From contig NC_035446.2 in the NCBI RefSeq assembly GCF_002127325.2, forward strand, positions 159,570,878 to 159,634,877: a DNA stretch of 64,000 bases, given 5' to 3'. Position numbers and translations under genes: made by a program. Each line of letters opens with the position of its first letter. The first letter of the stretch is position 1. The notes beneath the pieces are model-generated. The model saw only the letters and a list, made by a program, of their open reading frames with translations. It searched no databases and was not told the DNA's origin. Shown in pieces: positions 11,538-22,900 of this stretch. This DNA comes from Helianthus annuus. Lineage: Eukaryota; Streptophyta; Magnoliopsida; Asterales; Asteraceae.

Positions 11538-12560
11538 GGGGATGTTTGTTTTCTCCAAAAAGTACTTTCTGACATTTTATGTCTGCGTCGCGCAGACCTT
11601 TGAGTCTGCAGCGTGTTTGTTTTTTTGAAAGAGATTTCACTAAAAAGCTCTTTTAAAGCTCTTCCTCGCGCAGATGTGGACTTGCATCTTCAAACCTCTT
11701 CAAGACTCTCTCTCTTTTTCAAAACCCTACATCCTTCTCCACCAGCCCACACCAGACGTTCTCCAGCTGACCTCCTCCGCCGCCACCTCCACATCCACCT
11801 CCTCCGCCCCCCACGTTCATCGTCGACCACCTGCTGCATTGTTCACCATCGACCACTGCCTCCTCTGTCGACACCTGCTGCCTCCACCTCCTCCGTCGAC
11901 CTCCGCCTCGACCGTCGACCTCCACCATCTGCTACTCCAATCGCATGTAACAGTTGGTTTCATCGGTTTGGAGATTCGGGTATTTGAACCGATTTGCAGT
12001 TATAAACTCTGAATTATCTGTTAATATTACAATTATGCGATATAAGTTTGATGTTTTGTTGTTTAAATCGCTGCATGAATGATTCTGATATGTGTTTAAT
12101 GTCGGATTAATTTGATGTCAGATCGAGTAATTTTGTTTGTAGTAAGGTTAGGAACTTGTTATCAGGATGTTAAATAATTAGATCATGCCGTAGTTGTAAG
12201 CGAATTGAGTTGGAATCGTAGTTGGATATTGCAAGTGTTATGAAGTTGATTGGATGTAAATGATCATGATTTGAAGTAATGATTTTTTTTTGTTGAAATA
12301 TTGAAGTGTTTGGGATCTAATTAGGTTATTTTGATTTCCAGTTCTAAAGTTTAAATAATATGTTAATATCTGAATTACGCTATATAAATTTGTTTTACTC
12401 CTTTGATGTTTTGTTATACAATTCGCTCAGCAGTTAAAAAACAAACAGTCTTTTTCTTGCAGACTGCAAAGGTTTGGTCCACCTCTTCTGCTACAGATGT
12501 CTGCAGATGTGGTTCGCAGACTGCAGACATTTTACCTCTGAAAAAAAAAAACAACACCTT
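11538..12560. mobile_element. TIR element, ~1.0 kb, non-autonomous
   Basis: The left end (GGGATGTTTGTTTT, then GACATTTTATGTCTGC and GCAGACC) is mirrored by the right end (GTCTGCAGACATTTTACC, then AACAACACCTT). The inner CTGCAGAC blocks also occur in opposite orientations. The interior at 11750-11930 is CCACCTCC-rich and gives only low-complexity readings. No transposase or clear target duplication is visible. Confidence 0.55.
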
Positions 12561-12585
12561 AGTCTCATCATGGGGAAAATTATGG

Positions 12586-13090
12586 AAATGATCATGTTGA
12601 CCAACATATTTAGGAAAATAGGCATTTACTCAAGATATTTTTTTAAATAGTCAATCAAAAACCATCATTCAGATGGTTACAACTAAACTCAACTTGCGGC
12701 TATGTTACGTAACTAGCACAAAAGACATAAACGGTACAATTGGGTCCACATCTCACCTAACCACAAGAGAACACGTGTTAGAGACATCTTTCCAAGCGTC
12801 GATGGACAATAAATTAGGTTATTTTGGTGTCGATGCCAACATGTCAAAAGAAACCTCTAAATAGTCTACATTGTTGGCATTGGTAACCTGTATAACTTAT
12901 AATGGAGTTGATAGCCTATTGACACAAGACACATGATAGACTCTGCTCGATGTGGCAGTCTTGGCTAGGCTACAAACATGCCAGATGGAAGCGTACAAAG
13001 GCCCAATCAATGTTGTTGCCATTTAACCGTGTCAATGTTCGTTAATTGCTGGTAGTAATTGGATTATATTAAATTCTCATCTTATCACTA
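12586..13090. repeat. Left arm of a foldback (long inverted repeat) element
   Basis: This ~500 bp block matches, in reverse complement, the sequence at 22640-23890. Shared blocks include TGTTGACCAA, ACAAAAGACA, GAGAACACGTGT, GTTGACACAAGACAC, CTCGATGTGG and AATTCTCATCTTATC. The two arms flank the gypsy element, so they are best read as terminal inverted repeats of an older element in which the gypsy element landed. Confidence 0.8.
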
Positions 13091-13406
13091 ACACCTAAGT
13101 ATTTATAAATGGTGTCTTTGTTAAATGCTCTTACAAACTGTTTTAGGTTTAAACTTTTTTTTTTGTTTTTGTAAAAAAATATGTTATATTAAGTTAGTTC
13201 GTCTCAAAATTGTCTTTTCCTAATAAAAATATAGTAAAAACATAAACAGTCATACACAAGTTAAATTCCAAACAATTCATACATATAGAATACATCAAAT
13301 AGAAATAAGCCTAAAAAAGACATGCAAACAACTAGTCAAAGAAAAGTAAAAAACTTAAGCTTTTAACTCTATTAAACCCTTCACTTGTTCATGTAAATCT
13401 TTAATA
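13091..13406. other. Loop of the foldback element, left of the gypsy insertion
   Basis: AT-rich sequence with no coding signal. It lies between the left arm and the gypsy target-site copy CGAGT at 13407-13411. Confidence 0.5.
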
Positions 13407-13411
13407 CGAGT

Positions 13412-14875
13412 TGTCACGGCCCCCGACCCGGTTTGACCCGTTTCAGGAGCCGCGGAACAGGAATCCCGTGGTATTTAATTTAGGCGACAGCGGAAGTCTT
13501 TATAAAACAGGATCCTTCAATAATTTAAACTGCCCGTTTCATAACTTAGGGATAAATTCCCGAAGTTTACAATAATGTGATTTCTCAGGGAAATCTTTAT
13601 TTTCAAAACATGTTCATTTATTTATTTACATTGAGCCACTTTTCTAAGCTGGAAGTGCTCCACGACACTTTTCTTTGCTCATACCAGATTACCTGAAACA
13701 TGTTTGAAAAAGGTTTTGTCAGCGGGGAAATACTGAGTGAATCATTCAGTTTACTGAAAGCGACACATTTGTTATAATCTACAGTATTAAGGGGAATTAC
13801 AATGTTTCTGATATCAAACCAACTACCCACAGTATTTGTCACTCGACCATCCATTGGCTAGCCCATTTGTCCAATGGTGTCTGTAACTGTGGTTAGATCA
13901 CCCCTTGGCCACCCGTTTGTCCAAGTGTGATGGGAAATAAGTAATGTATACAAAACCCCACATACCGGCTGTAATTTGGTGATTACATAGACTTAATCCC
14001 TGTAATTATAACTTTGGAAAATAACTTGGAGTTTTGTAAAACAGTTGACTCACAAACTGTGAGAAAAGAGTTTATAAAAGAGGAATGACTCACATTGCAG
14101 ATTTACGAGCAGAGTATAAACTTTACTGAATAGCCTTTTTAACCTAATTTAAATAACAATGCACACACAAACGGGATTAGTAACTAATTCAGCAGTTACG
14201 TTAATTCACGAGATTAAACCCTCACAACTATTATCAAGTGTGATACTTTGCAATTCAATGGATTCACAACGAATGACAGAGCATAGTCCGAATTCGAGCA
14301 GCACTCAAACATTCAAGTTGAAATCACAATGAATAACAAAGTACAAGCTCAATTTGAGCAGCACTCGGACAATCGTTGGATAGTTATAATCGATCGGACG
14401 TTGAATCGTAATAGCGATCGAGTTATTACCCTGATTGCGGCAGCACCTCGTGATCGTGTGTGTGTGTTTAGACTGATTTCGGAAATAACTCAACGTTCAC
14501 AGAAGGTTTGTGCAACGTTTTAACACTTCTGTTCTAATGCCAAGGTCGGCTATTTATAGCAAGTTTTGAGGCTCCCTTACGGACCGTAAGCCCGAACCTT
14601 TACGGTCCGTAAGCTAAGCAGTCTAATTCATAGGCTGCATAGACTCGGTTGTAGCTTGGGTGACTCAACTTTTCAACAAATCAGAACAAAGCAACATTTT
14701 AATTAAGATAATTATCAACTAGGGTTTACCCCCCTCGAGTTTTAGGGGCCCTGATCCTGATTCTGATTGTTCTGAAAATTTTAGGGCTAGTGCAGAATTA
14801 CTTGGTTGTCTCAATTAGGGTTTCCTTTTTGACTAATTATGGTCCTAACTATTGATTTTAGTGGCAGTTGTTACA
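13412..14875 (-). repeat. Gypsy 3' LTR
   Basis: 1,464 bp, the same length as the copy at 20997-22460 and nearly identical to it. It holds a minus-strand TATA-like CTATAAATAGC at about 14549-14560 and the paired palindromes at 14576-14613. The adjoining polypurine tract marks it as the 3' LTR. Confidence 0.95.
14576..14613. promoter_or_regulatory. Paired palindrome CTTACGG(A/T)CCGTAAG upstream of the LTR TATA box
   Basis: CTTACGGACCGTAAG lies at 14576-14590 and (C/T)TTACGGTCCGTAAG at 14599-14613. Each is a perfect palindrome apart from its central base. They lie about 20-50 bp upstream of the TATA-like sequence on the transcribed (minus) strand. The same pair occurs in the other LTR (22161-22198) and in the related solo LTR (29193-29230). 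Confidence 0.7.
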
Positions 14876-14889
14876 TCCTCCCCACCTTG
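14876..14889 (-). other. Gypsy polypurine tract
   Basis: On the minus strand AAGGTGGGGAGGA directly abuts the 3' LTR. This is the expected plus-strand DNA primer of an LTR retrotransposon. Confidence 0.9.
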
Positions 14890-14911
14890 AGAAAAATCTC
14901 GTCCTCGAGAT

Positions 14912-17900
14912 TTACTGAAATAGATGAGGGTACTTTCGCTTCATTTCTGATTCCAGTTCCCAAGTGTATTCTGGTCCTCTCTTGGATTCCCATTTGACTT
15001 TTACTAGCACTAGTCGTTTGTGTTTGAGAAACTTAATCTTCCGATCTTCTATTTGTAGGGGTTTCTCTACGAATTTCAGCTTTTCATTTACCTCTATATC
15101 TTGAAGAGGTACTACCAGGGATTCGTCTGATAGACATTTCTTGAGATTGGATACATGAAACACATCATGTACTCCAGCTAACTCTTCTGGTAGTTGTAAA
15201 CGATAAGCTACTGGTCCTATTCGTTGGATCACTGGGAATGGTCCAACATATCTGGGACTCAGTTTTCCTTTCTTACCGAATCGTACTACTCCTTTCCAAG
15301 GAGATACTTTTAATAGTACTTTGTCTCCGACTTGGAATTCTAACGGCTTGCGGCGATTGTCTGCATAGCTCTTCTGACGATCTCTAGCAGTCTTCAGTCT
15401 TTCCTTGATTTGCGATATCTTGTCAGTAGTTTCTTGCACAATCCCTGGACCCGATAACTGACTTTCTCCTATCTCTGCCCAACAAACGGGAGTTCTGCAC
15501 TTGCGTCCATACAGTGCTTCGAATGGAGCAGCTTCGATGCTCGAATGATAACTATTGTTATAGGAGAATTCAATTAATGGTAAATGGCTATCCCAATTAC
15601 CACCAAAGTCAATTACACATGCTCGGAGCATGTCTTCCAGGGTTTGTATCGTTCTTTCACTTTGTCCGTCCGTTTGAGGATGATATGCAGTACTTAAATT
15701 AAGTCGAGTTCCCATTGCTTCTTGGAAACTTGTCCAGAAACGGGAAGTAAAACGACTATCTCTATCCGATACAATGGAGAGTGGGACTCCATGTAAGGAT
15801 ACTACTTCATCTACATACAACTTGGCTAACCTTTCCATGCTAAAGGTTTCCTTCATTGGTAGAAAATGAGCTAATTTGGTTAATCGATCCACAATTACCC
15901 AAATAGCATCATTGCCTTTTCTGGTTTTGGGTAACTTAGTAACAAAATCCATTGTTATGAGTTCCCATTTCCATACAGGCATTTCTAACTGTTGTAGTAG
16001 TCCTGAAGGTTTCTGATGTTCGGCTTTAACTTGTGAACAGGTTAAACACTTAGATACGTATTCGGCTATATCCTTTTTCATTCCTATCCACCAAAAATTA
16101 TTTCTTAAATCCTGGTACATCTTATTATTTCCTGGATGTACAGTATACCTAGATTTATGAGATTCTTCTAAAATCTTATTTCTTAATTCTCCTTGCTTAG
16201 GTACCCAAATTCGTTTCTTGTGGAATCTCCAAATTCCATCTTTTCCTTGTTCTAATTCCTTTAGGTAACCTTTCATTCCTTCGGCATCGTCCTTGATTGC
16301 CGTTTCTTGAATTTTCTTTATTTGTTCCATTAAATCTAATTGTAGATTTAACCTAAGAGCACGGACTCGCTTTTGCTTTTCATGATACTTACGACTTAAG
16401 GCGTCTGCGACTACGTTTGCCTTTCCTTCGTGATACTGAATATCACAGTCGTAATCACTTAAGATTTCCATCCACCTTCTTTGCCTCATATTTAACTCTT
16501 TTTGCCCAAATATATACCTTAAACTCTTATGGTCCGTATAGATAATAAACTTACTTCCATACAGATAATGTCTCCAAATTTTAAGAGCAAAAATTATAGC
16601 TCCTAGTTCTAGGTCATGAGTCGTGTAATTTTCTTCATGCTTTTTCAATTGCCTAGAGGCATACGCAATTACCTTTTTGCGTTGCATCAACACACATCCA
16701 TATCCTAATTTTGAAGCATCACAGTATACTTCAAAATCATCGGTTCCTTCGGGTAAAGCTAAAATTGGAGCATTTGTCAATTTGTGCTTTAGAATCCTAA
16801 AAGCTTCCTCTTGTCTAGATCCCCATTCAAACTTAACGGCTTTACAGGTTAGCTTAGTTAAAGGTACAGCTATCCTAGAGAAATCTTTAATAAATCGTCT
16901 ATAATATCCAGCTAATCCTAGAAAACTTCTAATTTCCATAGCCGTTCGTGGAGCTTTCCAATTTGTGATTGCTTCTATTTTAGCAGGATCTACGTGAATT
17001 CCTTCGTAATTCACCATATGACCTAAAAATTGCACTTCTTGTAGCCAGAATTCACACTTCGAGAATTTGGCATAAAGCTTTTCCTTTCTTAATAAAGTTA
17101 AGAGTGCATGCAAGTGCTCACAATGTTCCTCCTGACTTTTGGAATAAATAAGTATATTGTCAATGAACACGATTACAAATTTATCCAAGTATGGTTTACA
17201 GATTCTATTCATCATGTCCATAAATACAGCTGGAGCATTTGTTAATCCAAAGGGCATGACTGTAAACTCATAATGACCATACCTAGTTCTGAAAGCAGTT
17301 TTAGGTATGTCCTCTTCTTGCACTTTCAATTGGTGATATCCAGATCTTAAATCTATTTTAGAGAAATACCTAGCTCCTTGCAATTGGTCAAAAAGATCAT
17401 CAATCCTAGGTAATGGGTATCGATTCTTAATTGTAACCTTATTCAATTCCCTATAATCGATACACATCCTCATTGATCCATCTTTCTTTTTCACAAACAA
17501 CACTGGTGCACCCCAAGGGGATGAACTAGGTTGTATGAATCCTTTGCTTAGTAATTCATCTAATTGCTTTTTCAATTCTAGCATTTCAGTAGGTGCTAAT
17601 CGATAAGGTGTCTTAGCTATTGGTGCAGTACCTGGAATTAAATGAATTCTAAATTCTACTTCCCTATCAGGTGGTAAACCAGGTAATTCTTCTGGAAAAA
17701 CATCTGGGTATTCTGAAATTATAGGGATGTCCTGGAGTTCCTTACTTTTAGTGTTAATGATTACAGAAATCATATACACCATTTCTTGTTTCCTTGAATA
17801 ACTAGCTAATTTCAATACTGAAATGAATTTCAGTGGCTTTCGAGGTCTATCTCCTGTAATTAGAATTACTTCTCCTGTGGGAGTACGGATTTCTACAGAA

Positions 17901-19174
17901 TTCTTATCACACAGGATTCGAGCATGGTTGGCTATTAACCAATCCATTCCTAATACCACATCGAATCCGGCTAAATTCATAGGTAACAGGTTTGCAGAAA
18001 ACTTATGACCTAACAATTCTATCTTTACTTCTTGCAAAACCTTGTCTATGTTGACAGAATTTCCATCTGCCGTTTCAACAGTAAAGATCTGCCTAAGGGT
18101 ATTTAGAGGTAAGTTAAGAGCTGGACAGAATGCAGTATTAATGAAACTTTGGTTTGCACCAGAATCAAATAATACTTTTGCATAGACGTTATGCACTAAG
18201 AACATACCCGCTATCACGTCTGGAATGAGTTCGGCTTCTTGAGTGGTCAGCTGGAATGCGCGTGCATTTTTGTTAGTAGTTCCTTCAGTCGTTTTAGCTC
18301 TACTGTCTGCTGGTTTAGCTAACTTAGGGCATTCAGACTGGAAATGTCCGGTTTCTCTGCAGTTATAACAAACTTTTGTTTTCCTTCTGCAGTCTTCTTC
18401 CCGATGTCCTTTCGCCTTGCAGAAGTTGCAAAATATATTGCACTGTCCATAGTGTTTCTTTTTGCAATTTCTACAGAAAGGAGGTGACGAGTATTGCCCG
18501 GTTCCTCTTTTCTTGAATTTATTGCTATTATTACCTACGCGAAATCCTTGGGTAATCTTCTGAGCCAATTCCTTCTTGCGATCTTCTTCTCTGGTGCGGA
18601 CTAGTTCATCGGTTAAGGTATTAGCTAATTCCACAGCATCGTCAATCGTGCGTGGTCTCGCAGCTTTAACGATGTTACGGATTTCTCCGATTAATCCCCA
18701 AATATAATGGGAAATAAGTACCGGTTCTGGCGAAGCCAGGGAAGGTACCACTCTCGCATATTCGAAGAATGTCGAAGTATATCCTCGACAGTCTACACCT
18801 AGCATACGATGACTCAGGAACTTATTTGCCATTTGTTCTTTCTCGTATTCGGGACAAAATTTTCTTTCGACAAGATTCTTAAATTCTTCCCAATTCATTA
18901 CATAGGCCACCCTTCTTCCTTTTGCTTGTAGCACCGTGTTCCACCATTCCAACGCCCCTTCTTTGAACAAGTTTGATGCATACATCACTTGATCTTCTTC
19001 GGCACATTTACTTATTGCAATTAGTGCCTCGGTTTTCTCTAACCAACGCAGTGTTGCGGTTGCCCCTTCATTACCTGCAAATTCTGCGGGTTTACAGGCA
19101 AGAAATTCTTTGTAAGTGCAACCAGGCGTTGCAGCTTTCATTTTCTTAGGGAGTGGGGCCTGTTGCGGATCCAT
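14912..19174 (-). CDS. Gypsy gag-pol polyprotein (1,420 aa; N-terminus of gag in another frame)
   Basis: The polyprotein supplies the capsid and the enzymes for reverse transcription and integration. In order: capsid-type gag; three Cys/His knuckles around residues 230-285, including [14 protein letters not shown] and [14 protein letters not shown]; protease with FDSGANQSF near residue 340; reverse transcriptase with [24 protein letters not shown] and the catalytic box near residue 670; RNase H with YCDAS and YTDHKSL; integrase with an HHCC zinc domain (HPGNN...CLTCSQ) and the Asp/Asp/Glu core ([24 protein letters not shown]); and a C-terminal chromodomain-like segment. The reverse transcriptase box reads FIDN instead of the usual FIDD/YVDD, a loss of one catalytic aspartate, so this copy is probably catalytically dead. 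The frame is otherwise open throughout. The family's gag start lies upstream in a different frame. Confidence 0.95.
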   Translation of the reverse strand: MDPQQAPLPKKMKAATPGCTYKEFLACKPAEFAGNEGATATLRWLEKTEALIAISKCAEEDQVMYASNLFKEGALEWWNTVLQAKGRRVAYVMNWEEFKNLVERKFCPEYEKEQMANKFLSHRMLGVDCRGYTSTFFEYARVVPSLASPEPVLISHYIWGLIGEIRNIVKAARPRTIDDAVELANTLTDELVRTREEDRKKELAQKITQGFRVGNNSNKFKKRGTGQYSSPPFCRNCKKKHYGQCNIFCNFCKAKGHREEDCRRKTKVCYNCRETGHFQSECPKLAKPADSRAKTTEGTTNKNARAFQLTTQEAELIPDVIAGMFLVHNVYAKVLFDSGANQSFINTAFCPALNLPLNTLRQIFTVETADGNSVNIDKVLQEVKIELLGHKFSANLLPMNLAGFDVVLGMDWLIANHARILCDKNSVEIRTPTGEVILITGDRPRKPLKFISVLKLASYSRKQEMVYMISVIINTKSKELQDIPIISEYPDVFPEELPGLPPDREVEFRIHLIPGTAPIAKTPYRLAPTEMLELKKQLDELLSKGFIQPSSSPWGAPVLFVKKKDGSMRMCIDYRELNKVTIKNRYPLPRIDDLFDQLQGARYFSKIDLRSGYHQLKVQEEDIPKTAFRTRYGHYEFTVMPFGLTNAPAVFMDMMNRICKPYLDKFVIVFIDNILIYSKSQEEHCEHLHALLTLLRKEKLYAKFSKCEFWLQEVQFLGHMVNYEGIHVDPAKIEAITNWKAPRTAMEIRSFLGLAGYYRRFIKDFSRIAVPLTKLTCKAVKFEWGSRQEEAFRILKHKLTNAPILALPEGTDDFEVYCDASKLGYGCVLMQRKKVIAYASRQLKKHEENYTTHDLELGAIIFALKIWRHYLYGSKFIIYTDHKSLRYIFGQKELNMRQRRWMEILSDYDCDIQYHEGKANVVADALSRKYHEKQKRVRALRLNLQLDLMEQIKKIQETAIKDDAEGMKGYLKELEQGKDGIWRFHKKRIWVPKQGELRNKILEESHKSRYTVHPGNNKMYQDLRNNFWWIGMKKDIAEYVSKCLTCSQVKAEHQKPSGLLQQLEMPVWKWELITMDFVTKLPKTRKGNDAIWVIVDRLTKLAHFLPMKETFSMERLAKLYVDEVVSLHGVPLSIVSDRDSRFTSRFWTSFQEAMGTRLNLSTAYHPQTDGQSERTIQTLEDMLRACVIDFGGNWDSHLPLIEFSYNNSYHSSIEAAPFEALYGRKCRTPVCWAEIGESQLSGPGIVQETTDKISQIKERLKTARDRQKSYADNRRKPLEFQVGDKVLLKVSPWKGVVRFGKKGKLSPRYVGPFPVIQRIGPVAYRLQLPEELAGVHDVFHVSNLKKCLSDESLVVPLQDIEVNEKLKFVEKPLQIEDRKIKFLKHKRLVLVKVKWESKRGPEYTWELESEMKRKYPHLFQ

Positions 19175-19388
19175 TTATGCTGTTACTGCCGTTATCTTCC
19201 GGAATACGTTTACTAGGAATTAATTGTGGTTTGGCAGGTTTCTGAACAGCAGCCACGATTTCTGGAATAGCATTGGCTATCCCTTGAGCAATAAAGTGTT
19301 CAATATCTTGTCTAGTTATATATTGATCTTCCTGATTTTGCTCAGACTGATTTACTTCTTTAACTGGTTCACTATTAGCGTTTTCCAT
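19146..19388 (-). CDS. Gypsy gag N-terminal segment, 80 aa, frame-shifted relative to gag-pol
   Basis: This ORF begins [17 protein letters not shown] and ends in the 29 bp overlap with the main polyprotein. It is acidic and glutamine-rich, with [16 protein letters not shown], which resembles the helical start of chromovirus gag. The most likely reading is one original gag gene with a small indel near 19150-19174. A programmed frameshift cannot be excluded from one copy. I see no classical slippery heptamer, but this was not searched exhaustively. Confidence 0.7.
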   Translation of the reverse strand: MENANSEPVKEVNQSEQNQEDQYITRQDIEHFIAQGIANAIPEIVAAVQKPAKPQLIPSKRIPEDNGSNSINGSATGPTP

Positions 19389-19657
19389 CTGCTAATTTAG
19401 TATTAATAGAAATTATTAGTGCCTAATTATTAATAAAAAAATCACAGATAAACACATAGATCAGTATAACATGCAAGCATAGCCAAAATTGTCGATGCCT
19501 CGACTTCTGTTTTGTTTTATATATTATACCTGCTTCAATACACACTTTTTATCTTACAGTGTTTTATTGCCCATTTTACAGAATCAGTTTTACTATTTTA
19601 GTTATAATACAAACAAACTTCTCCAAACCCCTCTTATCTTTTGGTTAGCTGGCAGTT
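19389..19657. other. Gypsy leader between the extra ORF and gag
   Basis: A non-coding stretch on the element's sense strand between the stop of the 272 aa ORF and the gag start. Nothing else is seen in it. Confidence 0.5.
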
Positions 19658-20476
19658 TCAGTAACGACGCTCCCTCTCGTCGTACTTTTGCTCCCCCATT
19701 TCCCGGATCCTATTCCCGGTGCCTATCAGTTCTTCACCAAACTGACGTAGCTCAGCTAAATTTTCATAGCTCATTGGCGGATTAGGGACAGGTTCTGGAT
19801 CAAACTGTGGGAGAAAACTATAGGGACTATTAATTATATTTTGGAATTGCCAGTCATTGGTCCACCATTCCTCCATTTGGCCTAATGGTCGGGTGTGAAC
19901 TAGTGGGTCTGGAATAGCTGGTCCTAGGTTTATTGGGAATTGGGCTGTAGCAGGATAAGAGAAGAGATTATCGTTGATAGGCTCTAAAACATCACAATTA
20001 GCCAGTAGGCGGTCTATTTCGTCCTGGAATGTGATTTCCTCAGACTGTTTAGAGCTTTCTCCGATCTCTATTCCCTTTTGCTTTAGGTCTATCCCTATTT
20101 CTGCTGGCTTGGAACTTTCTCCGGTTTCTATTTCTTTTCCCTTGCTCACACTCACAGGGTTTTCTATTTTAGGGATTCTCCTAGGTTTCCTTCGGCGCAC
20201 CTTTCGCCACCCTACATATCTTCTCTTCTTTTTAGGTTTTGCTTTTTCCAGCGGTGGATCTTGGAATTCTAGCGGTTCCTCTATGTCAGCAATGTAACCA
20301 GTGAAGTTGTGGGAGACTTCAATTGACACAGGATAGAGGTTGAGGTTCTGAAATGCTTCCGACATCTCATTCATGCTGTACGGCATATATGCAAAATACA
20401 CAAAAATGTTAAGTTGAAACTTTGGAACAAAGTTTAACAAATAAACATTTTTATTGCACACCAGTTTGTACAACAT
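19658..20476 (-). CDS. Extra ORF upstream of gag in the gypsy element, up to 272 aa, unknown function
   Basis: I do not recognise this protein. It lies in the sense orientation between the 5' LTR and gag, where chromoviruses normally have only a short leader. The annotated start is the first ATG, but a later one (MPYSMNEMSEAFQNL, about 31 residues in) is equally plausible. It contains a strongly basic nuclear-localisation-like block (KPKKKRRY, KVRRRKPRR) near residues 98-122. A short internal repeat (KGKEIETGESSK / KGIEIGESSK) follows, then an acidic and aromatic-rich middle (EEWWTNDWQFQN), and it ends EQKYDERERRY. It has no transmembrane segment and no zinc knuckle. Its being open over ~800 bp in a copy whose pol has decayed suggests it was coding until recently. 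Confidence 0.6.
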   Translation of the reverse strand: MLYKLVCNKNVYLLNFVPKFQLNIFVYFAYMPYSMNEMSEAFQNLNLYPVSIEVSHNFTGYIADIEEPLEFQDPPLEKAKPKKKRRYVGWRKVRRRKPRRIPKIENPVSVSKGKEIETGESSKPAEIGIDLKQKGIEIGESSKQSEEITFQDEIDRLLANCDVLEPINDNLFSYPATAQFPINLGPAIPDPLVHTRPLGQMEEWWTNDWQFQNIINSPYSFLPQFDPEPVPNPPMSYENLAELRQFGEELIGTGNRIREMGEQKYDERERRY

Positions 20477-20546
20477 AACAGCAAACAGAACACACTCAGA
20501 TTTATTTATTTATTTACTAGGAAGTAAATATTTCTAGATTTAAAGT

Positions 20547-20870
20547 TTAAAGATTTGCATTTTCTGCTACGGTAGCGAGCAGATATAGATTTGCCCATTT
20601 TTCATCTAAGTTATTTTCTCCTGGTGGATTATTATTAATTTCCTGAATTTCTGGGTTAAACCTCACTCTCTTGGTTCGGGGTTTCTTTTTCTCTTGACCT
20701 TTTCTAAGGATTGAATTCCTTTTCTCCGGTGTAAGTGGGTTTTCATAATTTGCCTTACGGACAAAGATTCCCTCTTCTAATTTGGTGGGAGATTTGGAGG
20801 AAGAGGTTCCCTGTTCTTTAGGTGTACTATCTAATTTGCGATAGATAGCAGTAATCTTTTGTTTACCCAT
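20547..20870 (-). CDS. Extra ORF next to the primer-binding site of the gypsy element, 107 aa, unknown function
   Basis: This is the first ORF after the 5' LTR; its start codon lies about 105 bp downstream of the primer-binding site. The product is basic (RNSILRKGQEKKKPRTKRVR) with an acidic, hydrophobic end (DEKWANLYLLATVAE). No family is recognised. It shares orientation with, and lies 70 bp from, the 272 aa ORF. The two could be exons of one spliced product or separate proteins; this cannot be settled from sequence alone. Confidence 0.5.
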   Translation of the reverse strand: MGKQKITAIYRKLDSTPKEQGTSSSKSPTKLEEGIFVRKANYENPLTPEKRNSILRKGQEKKKPRTKRVRFNPEIQEINNNPPGENNLDEKWANLYLLATVAENANL

Positions 20871-20975
20871 ACTGTAATTTTAACAATTAATCAGTTAATA
20901 AGTATATATTCACAGAATGACAAATAAAATTTTCCTAATTAAAATAGTGAGCTTAATCAGTAAGCTTAAAACAGT

Positions 20976-20988
20976 GGCTCTGATACCA
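20976..20988 (-). other. Gypsy primer-binding site (tRNA-iMet)
   Basis: On the minus strand TGGTATCAGAGCC begins 8 nt inside the 5' LTR. It complements the 3' end of initiator methionine tRNA, the usual primer of plant LTR retrotransposons. Confidence 0.9.
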
Positions 20989-20996
20989 CCTTTTCC

Positions 20997-22460
20997 TGTC
21001 ACGGCCCCCGACCCGGTTTGACCCGTTTCAGGAGCCGCGGAACAGGAATCCCGTGGTATTTAATTTAGGCGACAGCGGAAGTCTTTATAAAACAGGATCC
21101 TTCAATAATTTAAACTGCCCGTTTCATAACTTAGGGATAAATTCCCGAAGTTTACAATAATGTGATTTCTCAGGGAAATCTTTATTTTCAAAACATGTTC
21201 ATTTATTTATTTACATTGAGCCACTTTTCTAAGCTGGAAGTGCTCCACGGCACTTTTCTTTGCTCATACCAGATTACCTGAAACATGTTTGAAAAAGGTT
21301 TTGTCAGCGGGGAAATACTGAGTGAATCATTCAGTTTACTGAAAGCGACACATTTGTTATAATCTACAGTATTAAGGGGAATTACAATGTTTCTGATATC
21401 AAGCCAACTACCCACAGTATTTGTCACTCGACCATCCATTGGCTAGCCCATTTGTCCAATGGTGTCTGTAACTGTGGTTAGATCACCCCTTGGCCACCCG
21501 TTTGTCCAAGTGTGATGGGAAATAAGTAATGTATACAAAACCCCACATACCGGCTGTAATTTGGTGATTACATAGACTTAATCCCTGTAATTATAACTTT
21601 GGAAAATAACTTGGAGTTTTGTAAAACAGTTGACTCACAAACTGTGAGAAAAGAGTTTATAAAAGAGGAATGACTCACATTGCAGATTTACGAGCAGAGT
21701 ATAAGCTTTACTGATTAGCCTTTTTAACCTAATTTAAATAACAATGCACACACAAACAGGATTAGTAACTAATTCAGCAGTTACGTCAATTCACGAGATT
21801 AAACCCTCACAACTATTATCAAGTGTGATACTTAGCAATTCAATGGATTCACAACGAATGATAGAGCATAGTCCGAATTCGAACAGCACTCAAACATTCA
21901 AGTTGAAATCACAATGAATAACAAAGTACAAGCTCAATTTGAGCAGCACTCGGACAATCGTTGGATAGTTATAATCGATCGGACGTTGAATCGTAATAGC
22001 GATCGAGTTATTACCCTGATTGCGGCAGCACCTCGTGATCGTGTGTGTGTGTTTAGACTGATTTCGGAAATAACTCAACGTTCACAGAAGGTTTGTGCAA
22101 CGTTTTAACACTTCTGTTCTAATGCCAAGGTCGGCTATTTATAGCAAGTTTTGAGGCTCCCTTACGGACCGTAAGCCCGAACCTTTACGGTCCGTAAGCT
22201 AAGCAGTTTAATTCATAGGCTGCCTAGACTTGGTTGTAGCTTTGGTGACTCAACTTTTCAACAAATCAGAACAAAGCAACGTTTTAATTAAGATAATTAT
22301 CAACTAGGGTTTACCCCCCTCGAGTTTTAGGGGCCCTGATTCTGATTCTGATTGTTCTGAAAATTTTAGGGCTAGTGCAGAATTACTTGGGTGTCTCAAT
22401 TAGGGTTTCCTTTTTGACTAATTATGGTCCTAACTATTGATTTTAGTGGCAATTGTTACA
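20997..22460 (-). repeat. Gypsy 5' LTR
   Basis: 1,464 bp. It is identical to the 3' LTR except for scattered substitutions (for example CACGGCAC versus CACGACAC near 21248/13663). It contains the paired palindromes at 22161-22198 and a minus-strand TATA-like box nearby. Confidence 0.95.
22161..22198. promoter_or_regulatory. Paired palindromes in the gypsy 5' LTR
   Basis: The same two CTTACGG(A/T)CCGTAAG-type palindromes as in the 3' LTR, at the same spacing. This copy would drive transcription of the element. Confidence 0.7.
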
Positions 22461-22713
22461 CGAGTCATCAATTACAAGTCCTTCATTCTTGCGTCACCGT
22501 TTTACAACATTGTCATGTCACGAACGACAGCTGCAGGCATGAATAACAATATCCTTGTTACCTCACGTTTACGAGTGTCGAGTTGCAACCTATCAAACCA
22601 CGTCTTTAGTTATCTTGCAGTCACCTTCTCCATAACACATTTGGGATAAGATGAGAATTTAATATAATCATATTAGTACCGGCAGTTAATGAGCCCTGGC
22701 ATGGTAAAACTGA

Positions 22714-22885
22714 CAACATTTGAGACGATATATCCCAACACTGATTGAAACTTTGTACGCGTCCACTGGCAATAGTTGGGTCGGTATATGCCAACACTGA
22801 CTAGAGCATTGTACGCGAAAACCGGCAACATTTGGGTCGGTATATGCCGACACTGATTGGGATTTTGTAAGCTTCCACCCGACAT
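22714..22885. repeat. Three diverged tandem units of ~56 bp
   Basis: Units at about 22714-22768, 22769-22824 and 22825-22885 share GG(T/A)ATATGCC(A/G)ACACTGA and TTGTACGCG blocks. The left foldback arm has a single equivalent. Confidence 0.75.
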
Positions 22886-22900
22886 GTCTGTAGCCTAACT

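Larger units (their letters stand above)
13412..22460 (-). mobile_element. Ty3/gypsy LTR retrotransposon, full length (9.05 kb), Tekay/Del-like chromovirus
   Basis: Two 1,464 bp LTRs (13412-14875 and 20997-22460) start TGTCACGG and end TTACA. They are flanked by a perfect 5 bp target duplication CGAGT (13407-13411 and 22461-22465). Coding is on the minus strand, so the right LTR is the 5' LTR. The order is primer-binding site, two extra ORFs, gag, protease, reverse transcriptase, RNase H, integrase, a chromodomain-like tail, polypurine tract and 3' LTR. By eye the LTRs differ at roughly 15-20 positions, so the insertion is fairly recent. The lineage call rests on the C-terminal region ending in the KYPHLF motif and is an inference. 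Confidence 0.95.

Noticed and set aside
11613..12012. Frames of 112-124 codons on the plus strand
   Set aside because: They fall in a CCTCC-rich part of a TIR element and give low-complexity Ser/Pro/His readings.
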